Source: a virus. From it: a stretch of DNA of 35,296 bases. Where the stretch lies: the IMG/VR virus record IMGVR_UViG_3300046501_000201, positions 1-35,296 of that record, one strand, 5' to 3'. The position numbers and the translations under genes were made by a program. The first letter of the stretch is position 1, and each line of letters opens with the position of its first letter. Below, one piece after another: positions 4,825-13,805 of this stretch. The notes beneath the pieces were generated by a model. The model ran no database searches and was not told the DNA's origin. It saw nothing but the letters and a program-made list of their open reading frames with translations.

Positions 4825-7232
4825 CAGATTCCAACTCCTATGTAGTAAATTTCGTTCTTGCCGCGGATGTCGATGTCGAACGGGAACGTGCCCGACAGCT
4901 CCTTCATCAGCTTCGTGAATTTCGTGATGTTCACCCGAGTTGAGTTGCCAGTCGCGATGCAGAACTGCCAATACTGGGTGTGCATCTCGGCCAGCGAGAA
5001 CTCGTGCTGAGCGCCCCACTTCAGACCCGTGCCCGTCGACGAAAGGAAGTGACGAACCGAGTTGTTGTCCGCCGCCATCTGATCAACGAGAGCCAGGTGC
5101 GAGGTCGGAAGAGTGAAGTTTCCAGCATCGACCAGGCGCTTGTAGCCCTGGATCGCCCAGGCAACGATCGCTTCGCGCTCGTGCTCGAGGATCTGAGCAT
5201 CCAGATCGATGACCCGCTTGTCGGGGCTGATCCGGTTGTTGAACTCGAGGATCAACCAGCGACGATTGAAGCCCTCGGAGCTGTCCCTCGTCTTCGGCAG
5301 GTGGTTCGAGTTGAACCAGTGAGCGCATTCCGGGATGAAAACGAAGGGGTTTTGGTTCTTGAACTGAACCTGCATCTCTTCGCCCGACACCACCTTCTTG
5401 AAGATGTCGCCAGGAATCGGCCGCGTTTCCGACAACTCGCCTGCGAAGTTGACGACCTTGCCGAACATCTCGGCCGGCAGGAACCGGTCGGACCAGTCAG
5501 ACGGCACAATGGCCGACGAGGAACCAAACGGCATCAAACCCCGCATGATGGCCTGGAGCACGGACTTGCCAGCACCCGCCTGACCGAACAGGAGGAACGC
5601 CATCTGAAAACGTGGCGCCATGCCCATGAGCGAAACACCGAGCATCTCCTGCAGAGCCAGCAGCTTGTCACCGTAATCCGCGTCCGTCGCCCAGCTATCA
5701 TTGAGGAACTGGTCGAACATCGGCATGTGACCGGCCTTCTCGGGTGTGTACCGGTAGGGCAGGGTGTAGGTCATGCCGTATTCCGGAGCGTGCGGAACGA
5801 GCTCGAGGTTCTCGGTCAGGTAGCCGTTGGCGAAGTTGACACCCTTGACGTACGAATTGCGAAGCGGCTCCGAAGCGATGGCCTTCATGACCTTGAGCAC
5901 ACCGTTGTGGTCGCTCTGGCGCTTGCCGGCCGGATATGAACCATAGTTTTCCGCGATGATCTTCAGCAGCTCCTGCTCCTGGCACTTCACCCAGGCAGCA
6001 CCGCGCCACTGCCAGAAGTGGCTGGCGTCGTAGCGGACGTCACCGTACTTGCGGAGGAAGCCCAGGCAGGCATCCGCGAGCTCGGCGTGCGTCTCACCGA
6101 GGATTTCACCACGGCGAAGGGTCTGCAGCTGACGCTTCAGGTCTGGTACGGACAGACCGTTGTTCGCATGGTTGACGATGAACTTGAGGAGGATTGCCTC
6201 GTCGATCGGGCTCAACGGCGGGTTGGTCCGTACAATTCGGTCCAGGGCGACCGAGATCGCATTGCTGCGGCCTTCGGAGCGGACGTCCATATGACGCTCG
6301 AACTCCAGAGAGACATAATCCATGATCTTCTGCGGCGACCAGCTCTTGTCGTCGTCCGTGAAGGTCAGGCCGAGCTTGACAAGATCCTCTTCCGTCAGAC
6401 CCTCATCCCAACCAAGCGGCAGGGCCTTGCGAGCCTCGCCGGTCACATCGCGAACGAGGAACTCGACGACCTTCCCTTGGGCCTTGTCGATCGTGAGCGG
6501 ATCCCCGACCACCTTCTCGACATAGTTCTCGACCCACGCAGCCATCTCACCCATCACCTGGAGGAGCGAACGCTCGCCGCGGAGCACGGCTCGAGCCAGC
6601 AGACCGGCATGCCACACCATGGTGGCATCGCGAGCACCGGCCGGTACGAAGTTGACGGTCTTGTTGCCACCACCGGTGGAGACCTTGATCCCAGCTTCCT
6701 GCAGGGCGCTCTTCAGCACCTTCTCGAAATTGAGGGGCAGGGGAGGAGCGTTCTTCGCGATCTCCCAGAGATTGCCGTCAGCCGTGTAGGGCTGCTTGGT
6801 ATCCGGGTGGATCGACGGCGGGAGAACGAACTGCGTGCCCTTGGACAGGATTTCGCAGATCATCGAGCCGTCTTCGGCCTTGATACGAGCGGTACGCTCG
6901 CCCGACCAGCGATAGATCTGGACCCGACCCTTACGACCAACGCGGTGCCACGGAGACGGCGGCAGGACGCGATCAAGAACCTGGAGGACTACCGGATCCT
7001 CGGAGTCGACGTCGATCGCGACGAGGCCAGCAGCTGGACCCATTGGCAGACCGATGTTGCCAGCTGCGAAGGCATGCAACCATGCAGCCTGATCTTCCTT
7101 CGTCGGGAAGGCGTCGGAGTACATCTGCCAGCGTGGGATGGCGGGGCGCTTGTTCTCGAAGACGAGGGGAATGGCTGGCAAGCCAGCGGCCCAGTAGAGT
7201 GGGGCGTGGGTTTCGAAAATCTTATCGGCCAT
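4824..7232 (-). CDS. Primase-polymerase / D5-like SF3 helicase
   Basis: An 802-aa replication protein. Residues about 10-170 fit the bifunctional primase/polymerase (Prim-Pol) fold: IPLVFENKRPAIPRWQ, then GLVAIDVDSEDP with the metal-binding Asp-74 and Asp-76, and FVLPPSIHPDT near 135-145. The middle is a D5-N-like linker. The C-terminal half is a superfamily 3 helicase with Walker A GQAGAGKS at about 549-556, the B-region VNFAGELSE, and ECAHWFNSNHLP with the sensor Asn, followed by FNRRWLILEF. Such proteins prime and unwind phage DNA at the fork. The start overlaps the end of the 158-aa gene by 11 bases. No separate polymerase or helicase gene is visible. Confidence 0.93.
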   Translation of the reverse strand: MADKIFETHAPLYWAAGLPAIPLVFENKRPAIPRWQMYSDAFPTKEDQAAWLHAFAAGNIGLPMGPAAGLVAIDVDSEDPVVLQVLDRVLPPSPWHRVGRKGRVQIYRWSGERTARIKAEDGSMICEILSKGTQFVLPPSIHPDTKQPYTADGNLWEIAKNAPPLPLNFEKVLKSALQEAGIKVSTGGGNKTVNFVPAGARDATMVWHAGLLARAVLRGERSLLQVMGEMAAWVENYVEKVVGDPLTIDKAQGKVVEFLVRDVTGEARKALPLGWDEGLTEEDLVKLGLTFTDDDKSWSPQKIMDYVSLEFERHMDVRSEGRSNAISVALDRIVRTNPPLSPIDEAILLKFIVNHANNGLSVPDLKRQLQTLRRGEILGETHAELADACLGFLRKYGDVRYDASHFWQWRGAAWVKCQEQELLKIIAENYGSYPAGKRQSDHNGVLKVMKAIASEPLRNSYVKGVNFANGYLTENLELVPHAPEYGMTYTLPYRYTPEKAGHMPMFDQFLNDSWATDADYGDKLLALQEMLGVSLMGMAPRFQMAFLLFGQAGAGKSVLQAIMRGLMPFGSSSAIVPSDWSDRFLPAEMFGKVVNFAGELSETRPIPGDIFKKVVSGEEMQVQFKNQNPFVFIPECAHWFNSNHLPKTRDSSEGFNRRWLILEFNNRISPDKRVIDLDAQILEHEREAIVAWAIQGYKRLVDAGNFTLPTSHLALVDQMAADNNSVRHFLSSTGTGLKWGAQHEFSLAEMHTQYWQFCIATGNSTRVNITKFTKLMKELSGTFPFDIDIRGKNEIYYIGVGI

Positions 7233-7698
7233 TGGTGAGCACTCCGTCGATACGCTTCATGAAATCGGTGATCTGATCTTTGGTGAGGATTTCATCCATG
7301 AACTGGATGACTGTGGACCTGAACTCATTGATCTGCTTGAGGTTTGCGGCCCGCTCCAGGTTGTTCAGGAGCTTCTCGAGGAGGGAGTTTTTCGTCTTGA
7401 AATACTGCAGCTTCTCAGAGTTATCGTCGGCGCCGAGCTTCTGCCCGTAGTCCTCGAGATCGTTGATCAGCTTCTGGATCTGCTTCTCGATCGCCACCAC
7501 TTGGTCGCCTTCGAAGAGATCCTCAGCCACTCCACCCTGGGAGGCTCGAGCCTGCTTCAGGAAGAAGTCCTTGACGAGCGGAGGGTAGGGGCACTGAGCG
7601 TCGGAGAGATATTCAGGGTTCTCGCTGATGCTCCGCAACACTCGATTTACGAGGAGGATTTGGTCCTCGCTGATGTTCGGAAAATATTTCGGGTTCAT
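7222..7698 (-). CDS. 158-aa helical protein, first gene of the primase unit
   Basis: Begins MNPKYFPNISEDQILLVNR after a GGAG placed five bases upstream of the ATG. Almost all predicted helix, with coiled-coil-like segments near residues 70-130 (IEKQIQKLINDLEDYGQKL; FKTKNSLLEKLLNNLERA). No family is recognised. It could be a replication accessory protein, from its overlap with the primase. It could equally be the missing small terminase subunit, since it lies directly beside the large subunit, has a suitable size and is helical, though it is read in the opposite direction. Confidence 0.65.
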   Translation of the reverse strand: MNPKYFPNISEDQILLVNRVLRSISENPEYLSDAQCPYPPLVKDFFLKQARASQGGVAEDLFEGDQVVAIEKQIQKLINDLEDYGQKLGADDNSEKLQYFKTKNSLLEKLLNNLERAANLKQINEFRSTVIQFMDEILTKDQITDFMKRIDGVLTNGR

Positions 7699-7766
7699 TT
7701 GGGCTCCATGTCTGTTGGAGCTTAGGTAGAAAACCGGAGGAGGTTTGGCTACACGAGCCGTGCATC

Positions 7767-7779
7767 AGTTCCAAGAACT
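7767..7779. promoter_or_regulatory. Operator-like palindrome, site 4 (diverged)
   Basis: AGTTCCAAGAACT pairs five bases on each side of CAA; with the next base its right half is AGAACTC as in sites 2 and 3. It is a weaker copy but has the same GTTC-N3-GAAC spacing and the same intergenic placement. Confidence 0.5.
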
Positions 7780-7834
7780 CAAGCAGATTACGCAATATCT
7801 CTCGACTTCCATTTCTGGGAATGTCTCGCACTAA

Positions 7835-7863
7835 TTGCAAATGAACTCTCGGCTACCCATATA
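7835..7863 (+). promoter_or_regulatory. Candidate late promoter
   Basis: TTGCAA and CATATA are separated by 17 bases. Transcription would begin near 7870, almost at the terminase ATG (7873), leaving no room for a ribosome site. Confidence 0.45.
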
Positions 7864-7872
7864 GCCAAACAC

Positions 7873-9642
7873 ATGTATCGCAATGACTATTTGTCCGACT
7901 TCCGAGCCCAGCTGCGCCAGCGATTTGCGGAAGATTCGATCAATATGTCGATGTCCGAATGGATCATCAAGAACACCCATCTGAGAAAGAAGCAGTTCAG
8001 TTTCGCTGGCTATGAGTTCCAGCAGCAGATCGTCGACGACATGCATCCGGACCTCTGGACGATCAAATGCTCTCAGATCGGCCTGACCGAAGTTCAGCTC
8101 CGCAAGTTCGCGGGTTTCCTGGCCCGAACCACTGCCGTCAACGCGATCTTCTCTCTGCCGACCGACGTGATGTTCAAGCGCGTGTCTCAGACACGTTTCG
8201 GCCCTCTGATCAACGACGAGCCAGTCTTCAACATGGCATCTGTCGACAAGCCCGTGCGCTCAGTCGGCCTCTATCAGATCAACCAGTCATTCGGATTCTT
8301 CACCGGGGGCAAGGAATCGGATGCCACTTCGATCAACGCCGACGCGCTTTTCCAGGACGAAATCGATCTCGCAGATCAGGAAATGCTGGCTCTCTACCAG
8401 TCACGTCTCCAGGGCTCTGACTACAAGATCACACAAAGCTTCTCGACCCCCACGTTCGAAGGATATGGGGTCCACGCGGGGTTTCAGACATCCGACCAGC
8501 ACGAGTACGTCCTCAAGTGCGAAGGGTGCAACCACTACAACATCCCGCAGTTCAACCCGAAATTCATCCACATCCCGGGGCTCTCCAGTGACATCAACGA
8601 TCTCTCAGAAATCGACTCGGAACTTGCTGACAAGCTGGACCTTAGAGCCGGCTACGTTCGATGTGAGGCTTGTGGACGCCGTCTTAATACCTCTGATCCT
8701 TCGCTGCGGTCTTGGGTGCCTCGCTTTCCTGGGCGCCGCTCTCGCGGTTACAGGGTTAGCCCCTTCTGCGTTCACCGCATAGCGAACCCGGAATACATCG
8801 TCGACCAGCTCCTCAAGTACAAGAAGCGTGACGCGCTGCGCCGCTGGTACAACACGGTGCTGGGCGAAGCCTACAACGACGCCAGCGCTCGCCTGAGCGA
8901 AGTCGACATCCGCGCCGTCATGAAGGGGGAGGGCAGCGCCGACGTCAGCAGCCTCGAGCCCGTAATGATTGGCATCGACGCCGGTCTCACCTGCCACATC
9001 ACGCTTGCCACCATTGGCCAGGCCCAGCCAGTCGTCTTTAGTTTCCGCCAGGTATCCGCGGACAATCTCTACGACGAGGTCAAAACGATCCTCGGCCGAT
9101 ACAACGTCGTGGGTGGGTGCATGGACCGCAATCCATACACGCCGCTCGCGAACGAAATCCGTGACCTGTCGGCGGGTCGCATCCTCCCTGTCCAGTACGC
9201 CGGCCAACCAGGCGCCGCGGCGGTCACCTTCGTCAAGGACGAGCTCGATCAACTGTCACACCTGGTTGGCAACCGCACGACCATGCTCGACGCTGTGGCC
9301 GGCGCCGTCCGCAAGCGGAGGGTCTCGTTCTACGGCTACGGTCGCCTCGAACGCATCATCCTCGATCACCTGCAGGACATGGTGCGTATCGAGAACGAGC
9401 TGAACGAGAAAACCAAGGACGAGATCCCCGCCCGCTGGGCCAAGCTCACGGGCAATGATCACTTCTTCCACTCACTCGGTTACCTGCTCTACGCCATCCG
9501 CGTGAACACCGCGATCGACTACCGCGAGGAGGATCCTCGCACCCAGGTCACCGTCTCGAACGTAGTCGTTCCGGTTCAAAACGCATCACGACTGGGGCTG
9601 CAGCGTGGGGTCCGAACCCCCACATCTCTCGGAATACGCTAG
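7873..9642 (+). CDS. terL: Terminase large subunit (GpA-like)
   Basis: A 589-aa DNA-packaging motor. The ATPase part has a degenerate Walker A, KCSQIGLTE, at about residues 65-73 and the acidic FQDEID near 159-164. FSTPTFEGYGVH and SDQHEYVLKCEGC follow, matching the GpA family where a Cys pair precedes the nuclease. A second Cys pair is in VRCEACGRR. The nuclease core begins at MIGIDAGLTCHITLATIG. The ATG at 7873 has no ribosome site. An in-frame ATG at 7945, preceded by GGAAG, is an alternative start that keeps all domains. The protein cuts concatemers and drives DNA into the prohead through the portal encoded next. Confidence 0.92.
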   Translation: MYRNDYLSDFRAQLRQRFAEDSINMSMSEWIIKNTHLRKKQFSFAGYEFQQQIVDDMHPDLWTIKCSQIGLTEVQLRKFAGFLARTTAVNAIFSLPTDVMFKRVSQTRFGPLINDEPVFNMASVDKPVRSVGLYQINQSFGFFTGGKESDATSINADALFQDEIDLADQEMLALYQSRLQGSDYKITQSFSTPTFEGYGVHAGFQTSDQHEYVLKCEGCNHYNIPQFNPKFIHIPGLSSDINDLSEIDSELADKLDLRAGYVRCEACGRRLNTSDPSLRSWVPRFPGRRSRGYRVSPFCVHRIANPEYIVDQLLKYKKRDALRRWYNTVLGEAYNDASARLSEVDIRAVMKGEGSADVSSLEPVMIGIDAGLTCHITLATIGQAQPVVFSFRQVSADNLYDEVKTILGRYNVVGGCMDRNPYTPLANEIRDLSAGRILPVQYAGQPGAAAVTFVKDELDQLSHLVGNRTTMLDAVAGAVRKRRVSFYGYGRLERIILDHLQDMVRIENELNEKTKDEIPARWAKLTGNDHFFHSLGYLLYAIRVNTAIDYREEDPRTQVTVSNVVVPVQNASRLGLQRGVRTPTSLGIR

Positions 9643-9651
9643 GAAACCTCT

Positions 9652-11151
9652 ATGGCCTCTTTGGGCAAAGCCGTTCTGTCGATCATTGCTCCTAAGAAGG
9701 CGGTCAAGAAGGGTGGCTTCGCAGCCACGGGCACCTTTAGCCCGTCGACGAGCCAGAACGTCCTCACAGCTCCGACCTACCAGGACCACCTCAACGACAT
9801 CTTCTCCACCAGGACGGCCGACGACGCCCGCACGCTGATCGTCAGCCTTATGGAGCAGGATCCGGATGTATCGGCTGCGCTGCACGCTTATCTCACCATG
9901 GCGAACACGCAGCCGGTCATCCTCGTCAAGGATATGAACGATCAGATCGACGCCGCAGCAACGGCCGAGCTGATGCAGAAGATCAAGTTCATGACGCGGC
10001 CGACCGACTACACCAAGGGCTTCCAGATGAAGATGACCCTGGAGCAGTGGTGCGAAGAGATCCGCTACATGGTCCTCATGCGGGGTGGCGCGGCGATCGA
10101 GCTCATCTACGACGAGAAGATGATCCCCTCGGATCTCCGGAACGTCGACCTGGCGTCCGTCGAGTGGTTCGAAAAGAAGCCTGGGGAATACAAGCCGCGC
10201 CAGAAGGTTTCTGGCGTGCAGGACGGCATCAATCTGGACATCGCGACGTTCTTCGTCGCCTACTACCGCCAGAACCCGACCAAGATCTATTCGAACTCAC
10301 CGTTCGTCTCTACGATCAACACGATCGCCGCTCGCCAGCAGGTGATCAACGATCTCTACCGCATCATGCAGTACACCGGCTATCCGCGCCTCGAGGTGAC
10401 GGTCGTCGAAGAAGTGCTGCGCAAGAACATGCCGGTCAACATCCAGGCGGACGAGACCAAGAAGACAGAATGGATCAACGCCCGACTGGCTGAGATCCGC
10501 AACTCTGTTCAGGATATCAGGGCTGACACCGCCTTCGTCCACATGGACTCGGTGACGCCAGGTATCATGAACGAAAAGTCCCCAGGCGCCGGGATCGACA
10601 TCAGCAAGGTGATCGAGACTCTTAACGCACAGAATCAAGCGGGTCTGAAGACCATGGCTACTGTGATCGGTCGCGGTGCCTCGGGGGTCAACACCGGCTC
10701 CGTGGAAGCGCGTATCGCTGCCATGAACGCCGACGAGCTCAATGCGCCTGTGTCAGCCATCCTGAGCAACGTGTTCTCCTTCATGTTGCATCAGGGTGGC
10801 TACCAGGGGTTTGCCGAAGTCTCCTTCGTTAAAGGTGAGCTTCGTCCGGAGCTCGAGCTCGAGCCTCAGCTCACGATGCGTCAGGCCCGTCTGCAGACCG
10901 ATCTCTCACTCGGCCTGATCAGCGACCTCGAGTACCATTTGCAGATGTACCACCGGCTCCCGCCGGAAGGTGCTCCGGAGCTGAGTGGCACTGGCTTCAT
11001 GCAAGCCGTCGCGGGTGGCGCTGAGAGCCGCGCTGATGAGGTCACCCCGAACTCGGACCCGCTCGGCCGCTCACTCGCGCCGGAAGGCTCCAAGATGGCG
11101 AAATCCAAGCAGGTGAAGAAGCCTGCCGCTAAGAAGAAGGAGGCCGCATGA
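9652..11151 (+). CDS. Portal protein
   Basis: A 499-aa protein directly after the terminase, with the portal hallmarks: SLMEQDPDVSAALHAYLTMA near residues 65-84, MRGGAAIELIYDEK near 139-152, and a long central helix region leading to NAQNQAGLKTMATVIGRGAS. The C-terminus is Lys/Ala-rich. Portals form the dodecameric ring at the prohead vertex through which DNA enters. Its stop overlaps the next gene by four bases, so the fibre cassette that follows is co-translated with it. Confidence 0.9.
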   Translation: MASLGKAVLSIIAPKKAVKKGGFAATGTFSPSTSQNVLTAPTYQDHLNDIFSTRTADDARTLIVSLMEQDPDVSAALHAYLTMANTQPVILVKDMNDQIDAAATAELMQKIKFMTRPTDYTKGFQMKMTLEQWCEEIRYMVLMRGGAAIELIYDEKMIPSDLRNVDLASVEWFEKKPGEYKPRQKVSGVQDGINLDIATFFVAYYRQNPTKIYSNSPFVSTINTIAARQQVINDLYRIMQYTGYPRLEVTVVEEVLRKNMPVNIQADETKKTEWINARLAEIRNSVQDIRADTAFVHMDSVTPGIMNEKSPGAGIDISKVIETLNAQNQAGLKTMATVIGRGASGVNTGSVEARIAAMNADELNAPVSAILSNVFSFMLHQGGYQGFAEVSFVKGELRPELELEPQLTMRQARLQTDLSLGLISDLEYHLQMYHRLPPEGAPELSGTGFMQAVAGGAESRADEVTPNSDPLGRSLAPEGSKMAKSKQVKKPAAKKKEAA

Positions 11152-11480
11152 AGCCCCCGTATCGCGACATCAACCTCTGGCGCGGCAACTCCGAAACGCT
11201 GACCTTCCGGCTACGTGATGCATCCGGCGTTGCCTATGATCTGACGGGCGACGTCCTGAAGATGTTTATTGAGAGCGACGAGGTCGTCACGGAGATAGTT
11301 GCCACGGTGACCGACGCCCTCGTTGGCGAGTTCCAGGTCCACATCACCAGCGCCATCACCAAGACCATCACCGCCAAGACCCACCAGGCGAACTACGAGA
11401 TCGTTCGTTTCTTCGAGGCCGAGGAGAAGACGGTCCTCCACGGCAACCTCCTGATGGCGGGAAGCATCAACCATGGCTGA
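11148..11480 (+). CDS. Small beta-sandwich protein, fibre-cassette adaptor
   Basis: A 110-aa protein in ATGA overlap with the portal. It begins MKPPYRDINLWRGNSETLTF and reads as alternating beta strands (SGVAYDLTGDVLKMFIESD; GEFQVHITS), ending in YEIVRFFEAEEKTVLHGNL. This resembles the N-terminal domains of baseplate or fibre adaptor proteins that sit before collagen-like and fibre genes, but I cannot name the family. It overlaps the collagen-like gene by eight bases. Confidence 0.7.
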   Translation: MKPPYRDINLWRGNSETLTFRLRDASGVAYDLTGDVLKMFIESDEVVTEIVATVTDALVGEFQVHITSAITKTITAKTHQANYEIVRFFEAEEKTVLHGNLLMAGSINHG

Positions 11481-11796
11481 AGTCATCCTGGTCGAGATCT
11501 CGAATGGGCCAAGCCTGATCGAGGTTGTCGAACCAGCGAAGCCTGAAGTCGTCGAGATCGTCCAGAAGGGTGACCGGGGTACCCAAGGTATCCAAGGCAT
11601 TCAGGGGATCCAAGGCATCCAAGGCCTGAAGGGTGACAAGGGTGACAAGGGTGACCAGGGCATCCAAGGCATCCAGGGTCTGAAGGGTGACAAAGGGGAT
11701 CAAGGCATCCAGGGCATCCAGGGAATCCAAGGCATCCAGGGTGAACTTGGGCAGCTCCCGGATCTCGTTGCATTGTTTGAGAATGGATTGATTTGA
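11473..11796 (+). CDS. Collagen-like spacer protein
   Basis: A 107-aa protein. Residues 1-32 form a beta-like head (MAEVILVEISNGPSLIEVV). Residues 33-95 are 21 uninterrupted Gly-X-Y triplets, mainly GIQ, GDK and GLK, and the short tail is LPDLVALFENGLI. Phage collagen-like segments trimerise and act as stalks between anchoring and receptor-binding parts of fibres. It is joined to the large fibre gene by a TGATG overlap. Confidence 0.9.
   Translation: MAEVILVEISNGPSLIEVVEPAKPEVVEIVQKGDRGTQGIQGIQGIQGIQGLKGDKGDKGDQGIQGIQGLKGDKGDQGIQGIQGIQGIQGELGQLPDLVALFENGLI
11569..11757 (+). repeat. Tandem repeat encoding Gly-X-Y triplets
   Basis: Near-identical 9-base units of the type GGCATCCAA, alternating with GGTGACAAG blocks, repeat across 189 bases. 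The in-frame repetition would let copy number change by slippage without breaking the gene, altering stalk length. Confidence 0.85.
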
Positions 11797-13805
11797 TGTT
11801 TGCAGCCGATACGATCGTCGCCCTCACAAGCCGCCTCTCTGCTGAGTTCAAGAGTGTCCGCACCGCGATCGAGAATGCGGCTTCCTACGTCCGGAAAGCG
11901 AACAACGGTTCTGACTTCGCAGATCCTGCCGCAGTGCGTACCAATATCGGAGCTCAGGCTGCTCTAACCCTTGTTACTCCCGCGCTAGCTCAGGCTGGAA
12001 CAGACACGACACTGACTGGTTGGAGCTCTCTCCGCGTTAGGCAGAACGTCTCGGCCTATGCGGCTCCAACGGTCCACGTCCACACGACAGCGGATATCAC
12101 TGGCCTGGATGCTTACCTTGCGGCCCTCGCCCCTCTTGTCGATGCACACTTGCAAGGGACACCGACCGCGCCGACTGCAGCATTGGGCACGAACACCACT
12201 CAGATCGCCACGATGGCTGCTGTCAAAGCCGCGGTCGACAACCTTAAGGTTGGTGCTCCCGCTCTCTACGACACCCTGGCAGAGATCGGCACGTGGCTCG
12301 ATTCTAACGATACAGAGCTCGCCAACGCGATCTCGTTCAAGCTGGACGCATCGGCATATACCGCGGCCGACGTTCGCGCCAAGCTACTGACAGTCGATGG
12401 TGATAGCAGTGGGCTAGATGCCGATCTCCTGGATGGCCAACACGGAGCCTACTTCCTCAACCTGGTGAACGCGACAGGTAAGCTGCCCGCCGCCAACTTC
12501 GACGACACCGGTCACGGAGCGCGAGGCGGTGGCACCCTTCACGCCACCGCCACCCCAACGGTTCAAGGCTTCATGCTGGATGCCCCGAACGATGGGCTTG
12601 GCTATATGCGTAAGAACGGCGTGTGGTCGCCTAGCACTGGTGGGGCGCACACTGACGACGCTCCACCGGCCGCGCCGCTCCAGGATGGACAGCTGTGGTG
12701 GAAGTCGAGCACGGGCGTCCTGTATGTCTGGTATGACGATGGCAACACCCAGCAGTGGGTTGCGACGTCTGGCAACGCGCAGATCGTCGACCAGAACTAC
12801 GTCCGCAAGACGGCCGAACGGCGCAATCGCGTTGTCAACCCGGCGATGCAGATCAGCCAGGAGAACGGTAATACACAGGTCCTGACGGCGAACAGCTATC
12901 CGGTCGACCAGTTCTTTCTGGCGTGGTCAGGTGCAATGGTACTCGGTGGCCAGCGGGTGCAGACCAAGACGCCAAACGGAAGCCGCGACCGACTGCAAAT
13001 CTCGGTTGGCACCATCGACGCTTCGATGACGACAACCGACTATACGGCGCTGTTTACCCGTATTGAAGGCATTGACGTGGCCGACTTCCTTTGGGGCACC
13101 ACCAATGCCAAACAGACGATATTGCGTTTCGGCTTCAAAGGACCGGCAGGCACCTATTCCGTGAGCGTTCAAAATGGGGCCGTGGATCGCTCTTATCTGG
13201 CACAATTCACTATTTCGGCGGCACAAGCGGGCACTGACACGGAACAGATTTTGATTGTCCCTGGCGACATCACCGGCACCTGGTCGGTCGATAATACTAA
13301 AGGGGTGCAAATTGTTTGGTGTCTTGCTTGCGGCCCGACTTACACCGGCGCACTTGGCTGGCAGGCCGGAAACTTTATTGCTGGACCGGGGCAGTTCAAT
13401 GGTGTGGCGGCAGGCAACACCTTTGATGTCTTTGATGTCGGGCTCTACCTCGACCCTGATAAGACTGGTATCCCGCCGAAGTGGGAACTACCAGATGAGG
13501 CCGCACAACTGGCAAAGTGCCTACGCTACTACTTCATGCTGGCCGCCGAGGGCGTGGTAAACTCCATACAAGTCCGTGGTTACGCAGCGGCTGGCACTGG
13601 CGTCAGCAACACCATCCCATTACCGCAGCCGATGCGCGTAGCACCAACCATGTCACAGAGTGGCAACACCCTCGTAAATGCAGCGTCCGTATCAATGAAT
13701 TGCTCAACGCGTCAATTCATTATCGCGCTCCCGTCAACGGCAACCGGTGACACCTATCTAACTGCCACAACCACCGGCAAAGTCATAGCAAACGCGAGGA
13801 TGTAA
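11793..13805 (+). CDS. Tail fibre protein 1 (large)
   Basis: A 670-aa fibre. The N-terminal third has helical and repeat segments (YVRKANNGSDFADPAAVRTN) and the phage-fibre repeat LDADLLDGQHGAYFLN near residue 207. Module B, QLWWKSSTGVLYVWYDDGN, lies near 298-316. Module C runs from TAERRNRVVNPAMQISQENG (340) to the C-terminal NARM. Modules B and C recur in the next two genes. Module C has a beta-rich, lectin-like look and is probably the receptor-binding head. The stop overlaps the next start. Its place among head genes is unusual. Confidence 0.85.
   Translation: MMFAADTIVALTSRLSAEFKSVRTAIENAASYVRKANNGSDFADPAAVRTNIGAQAALTLVTPALAQAGTDTTLTGWSSLRVRQNVSAYAAPTVHVHTTADITGLDAYLAALAPLVDAHLQGTPTAPTAALGTNTTQIATMAAVKAAVDNLKVGAPALYDTLAEIGTWLDSNDTELANAISFKLDASAYTAADVRAKLLTVDGDSSGLDADLLDGQHGAYFLNLVNATGKLPAANFDDTGHGARGGGTLHATATPTVQGFMLDAPNDGLGYMRKNGVWSPSTGGAHTDDAPPAAPLQDGQLWWKSSTGVLYVWYDDGNTQQWVATSGNAQIVDQNYVRKTAERRNRVVNPAMQISQENGNTQVLTANSYPVDQFFLAWSGAMVLGGQRVQTKTPNGSRDRLQISVGTIDASMTTTDYTALFTRIEGIDVADFLWGTTNAKQTILRFGFKGPAGTYSVSVQNGAVDRSYLAQFTISAAQAGTDTEQILIVPGDITGTWSVDNTKGVQIVWCLACGPTYTGALGWQAGNFIAGPGQFNGVAAGNTFDVFDVGLYLDPDKTGIPPKWELPDEAAQLAKCLRYYFMLAAEGVVNSIQVRGYAAAGTGVSNTIPLPQPMRVAPTMSQSGNTLVNAASVSMNCSTRQFIIALPSTATGDTYLTATTTGKVIANARM

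Larger units (their letters stand above)
7743..7870. promoter_or_regulatory. Divergent control region between primase and late units
   Basis: The gap 7699-7872 holds no gene. GTTTGGCTA (7743-7751) and its exact inverse TAGCCAAAC (7862-7870) bracket it, and a shorter GGCTA at 7851-7855 can pair with the latter. Operator-like site 4 lies between them. No clear leftward promoter for the primase unit was found. Confidence 0.4.

Noticed and set aside
6018-7238. 406-codon rightward frame opposite the primase
   Set aside because: The primase has clear Prim-Pol and helicase motifs; the opposite frame has none.
9604-9622. GC hairpin near the end of the terminase gene as a terminator
   Set aside because: It lies inside coding sequence with no T-run, and the portal gene follows at once.
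11569-11757. Repeat array considered as CRISPR
   Set aside because: Units are 9 bases with no spacers and encode Gly-X-Y triplets in frame.
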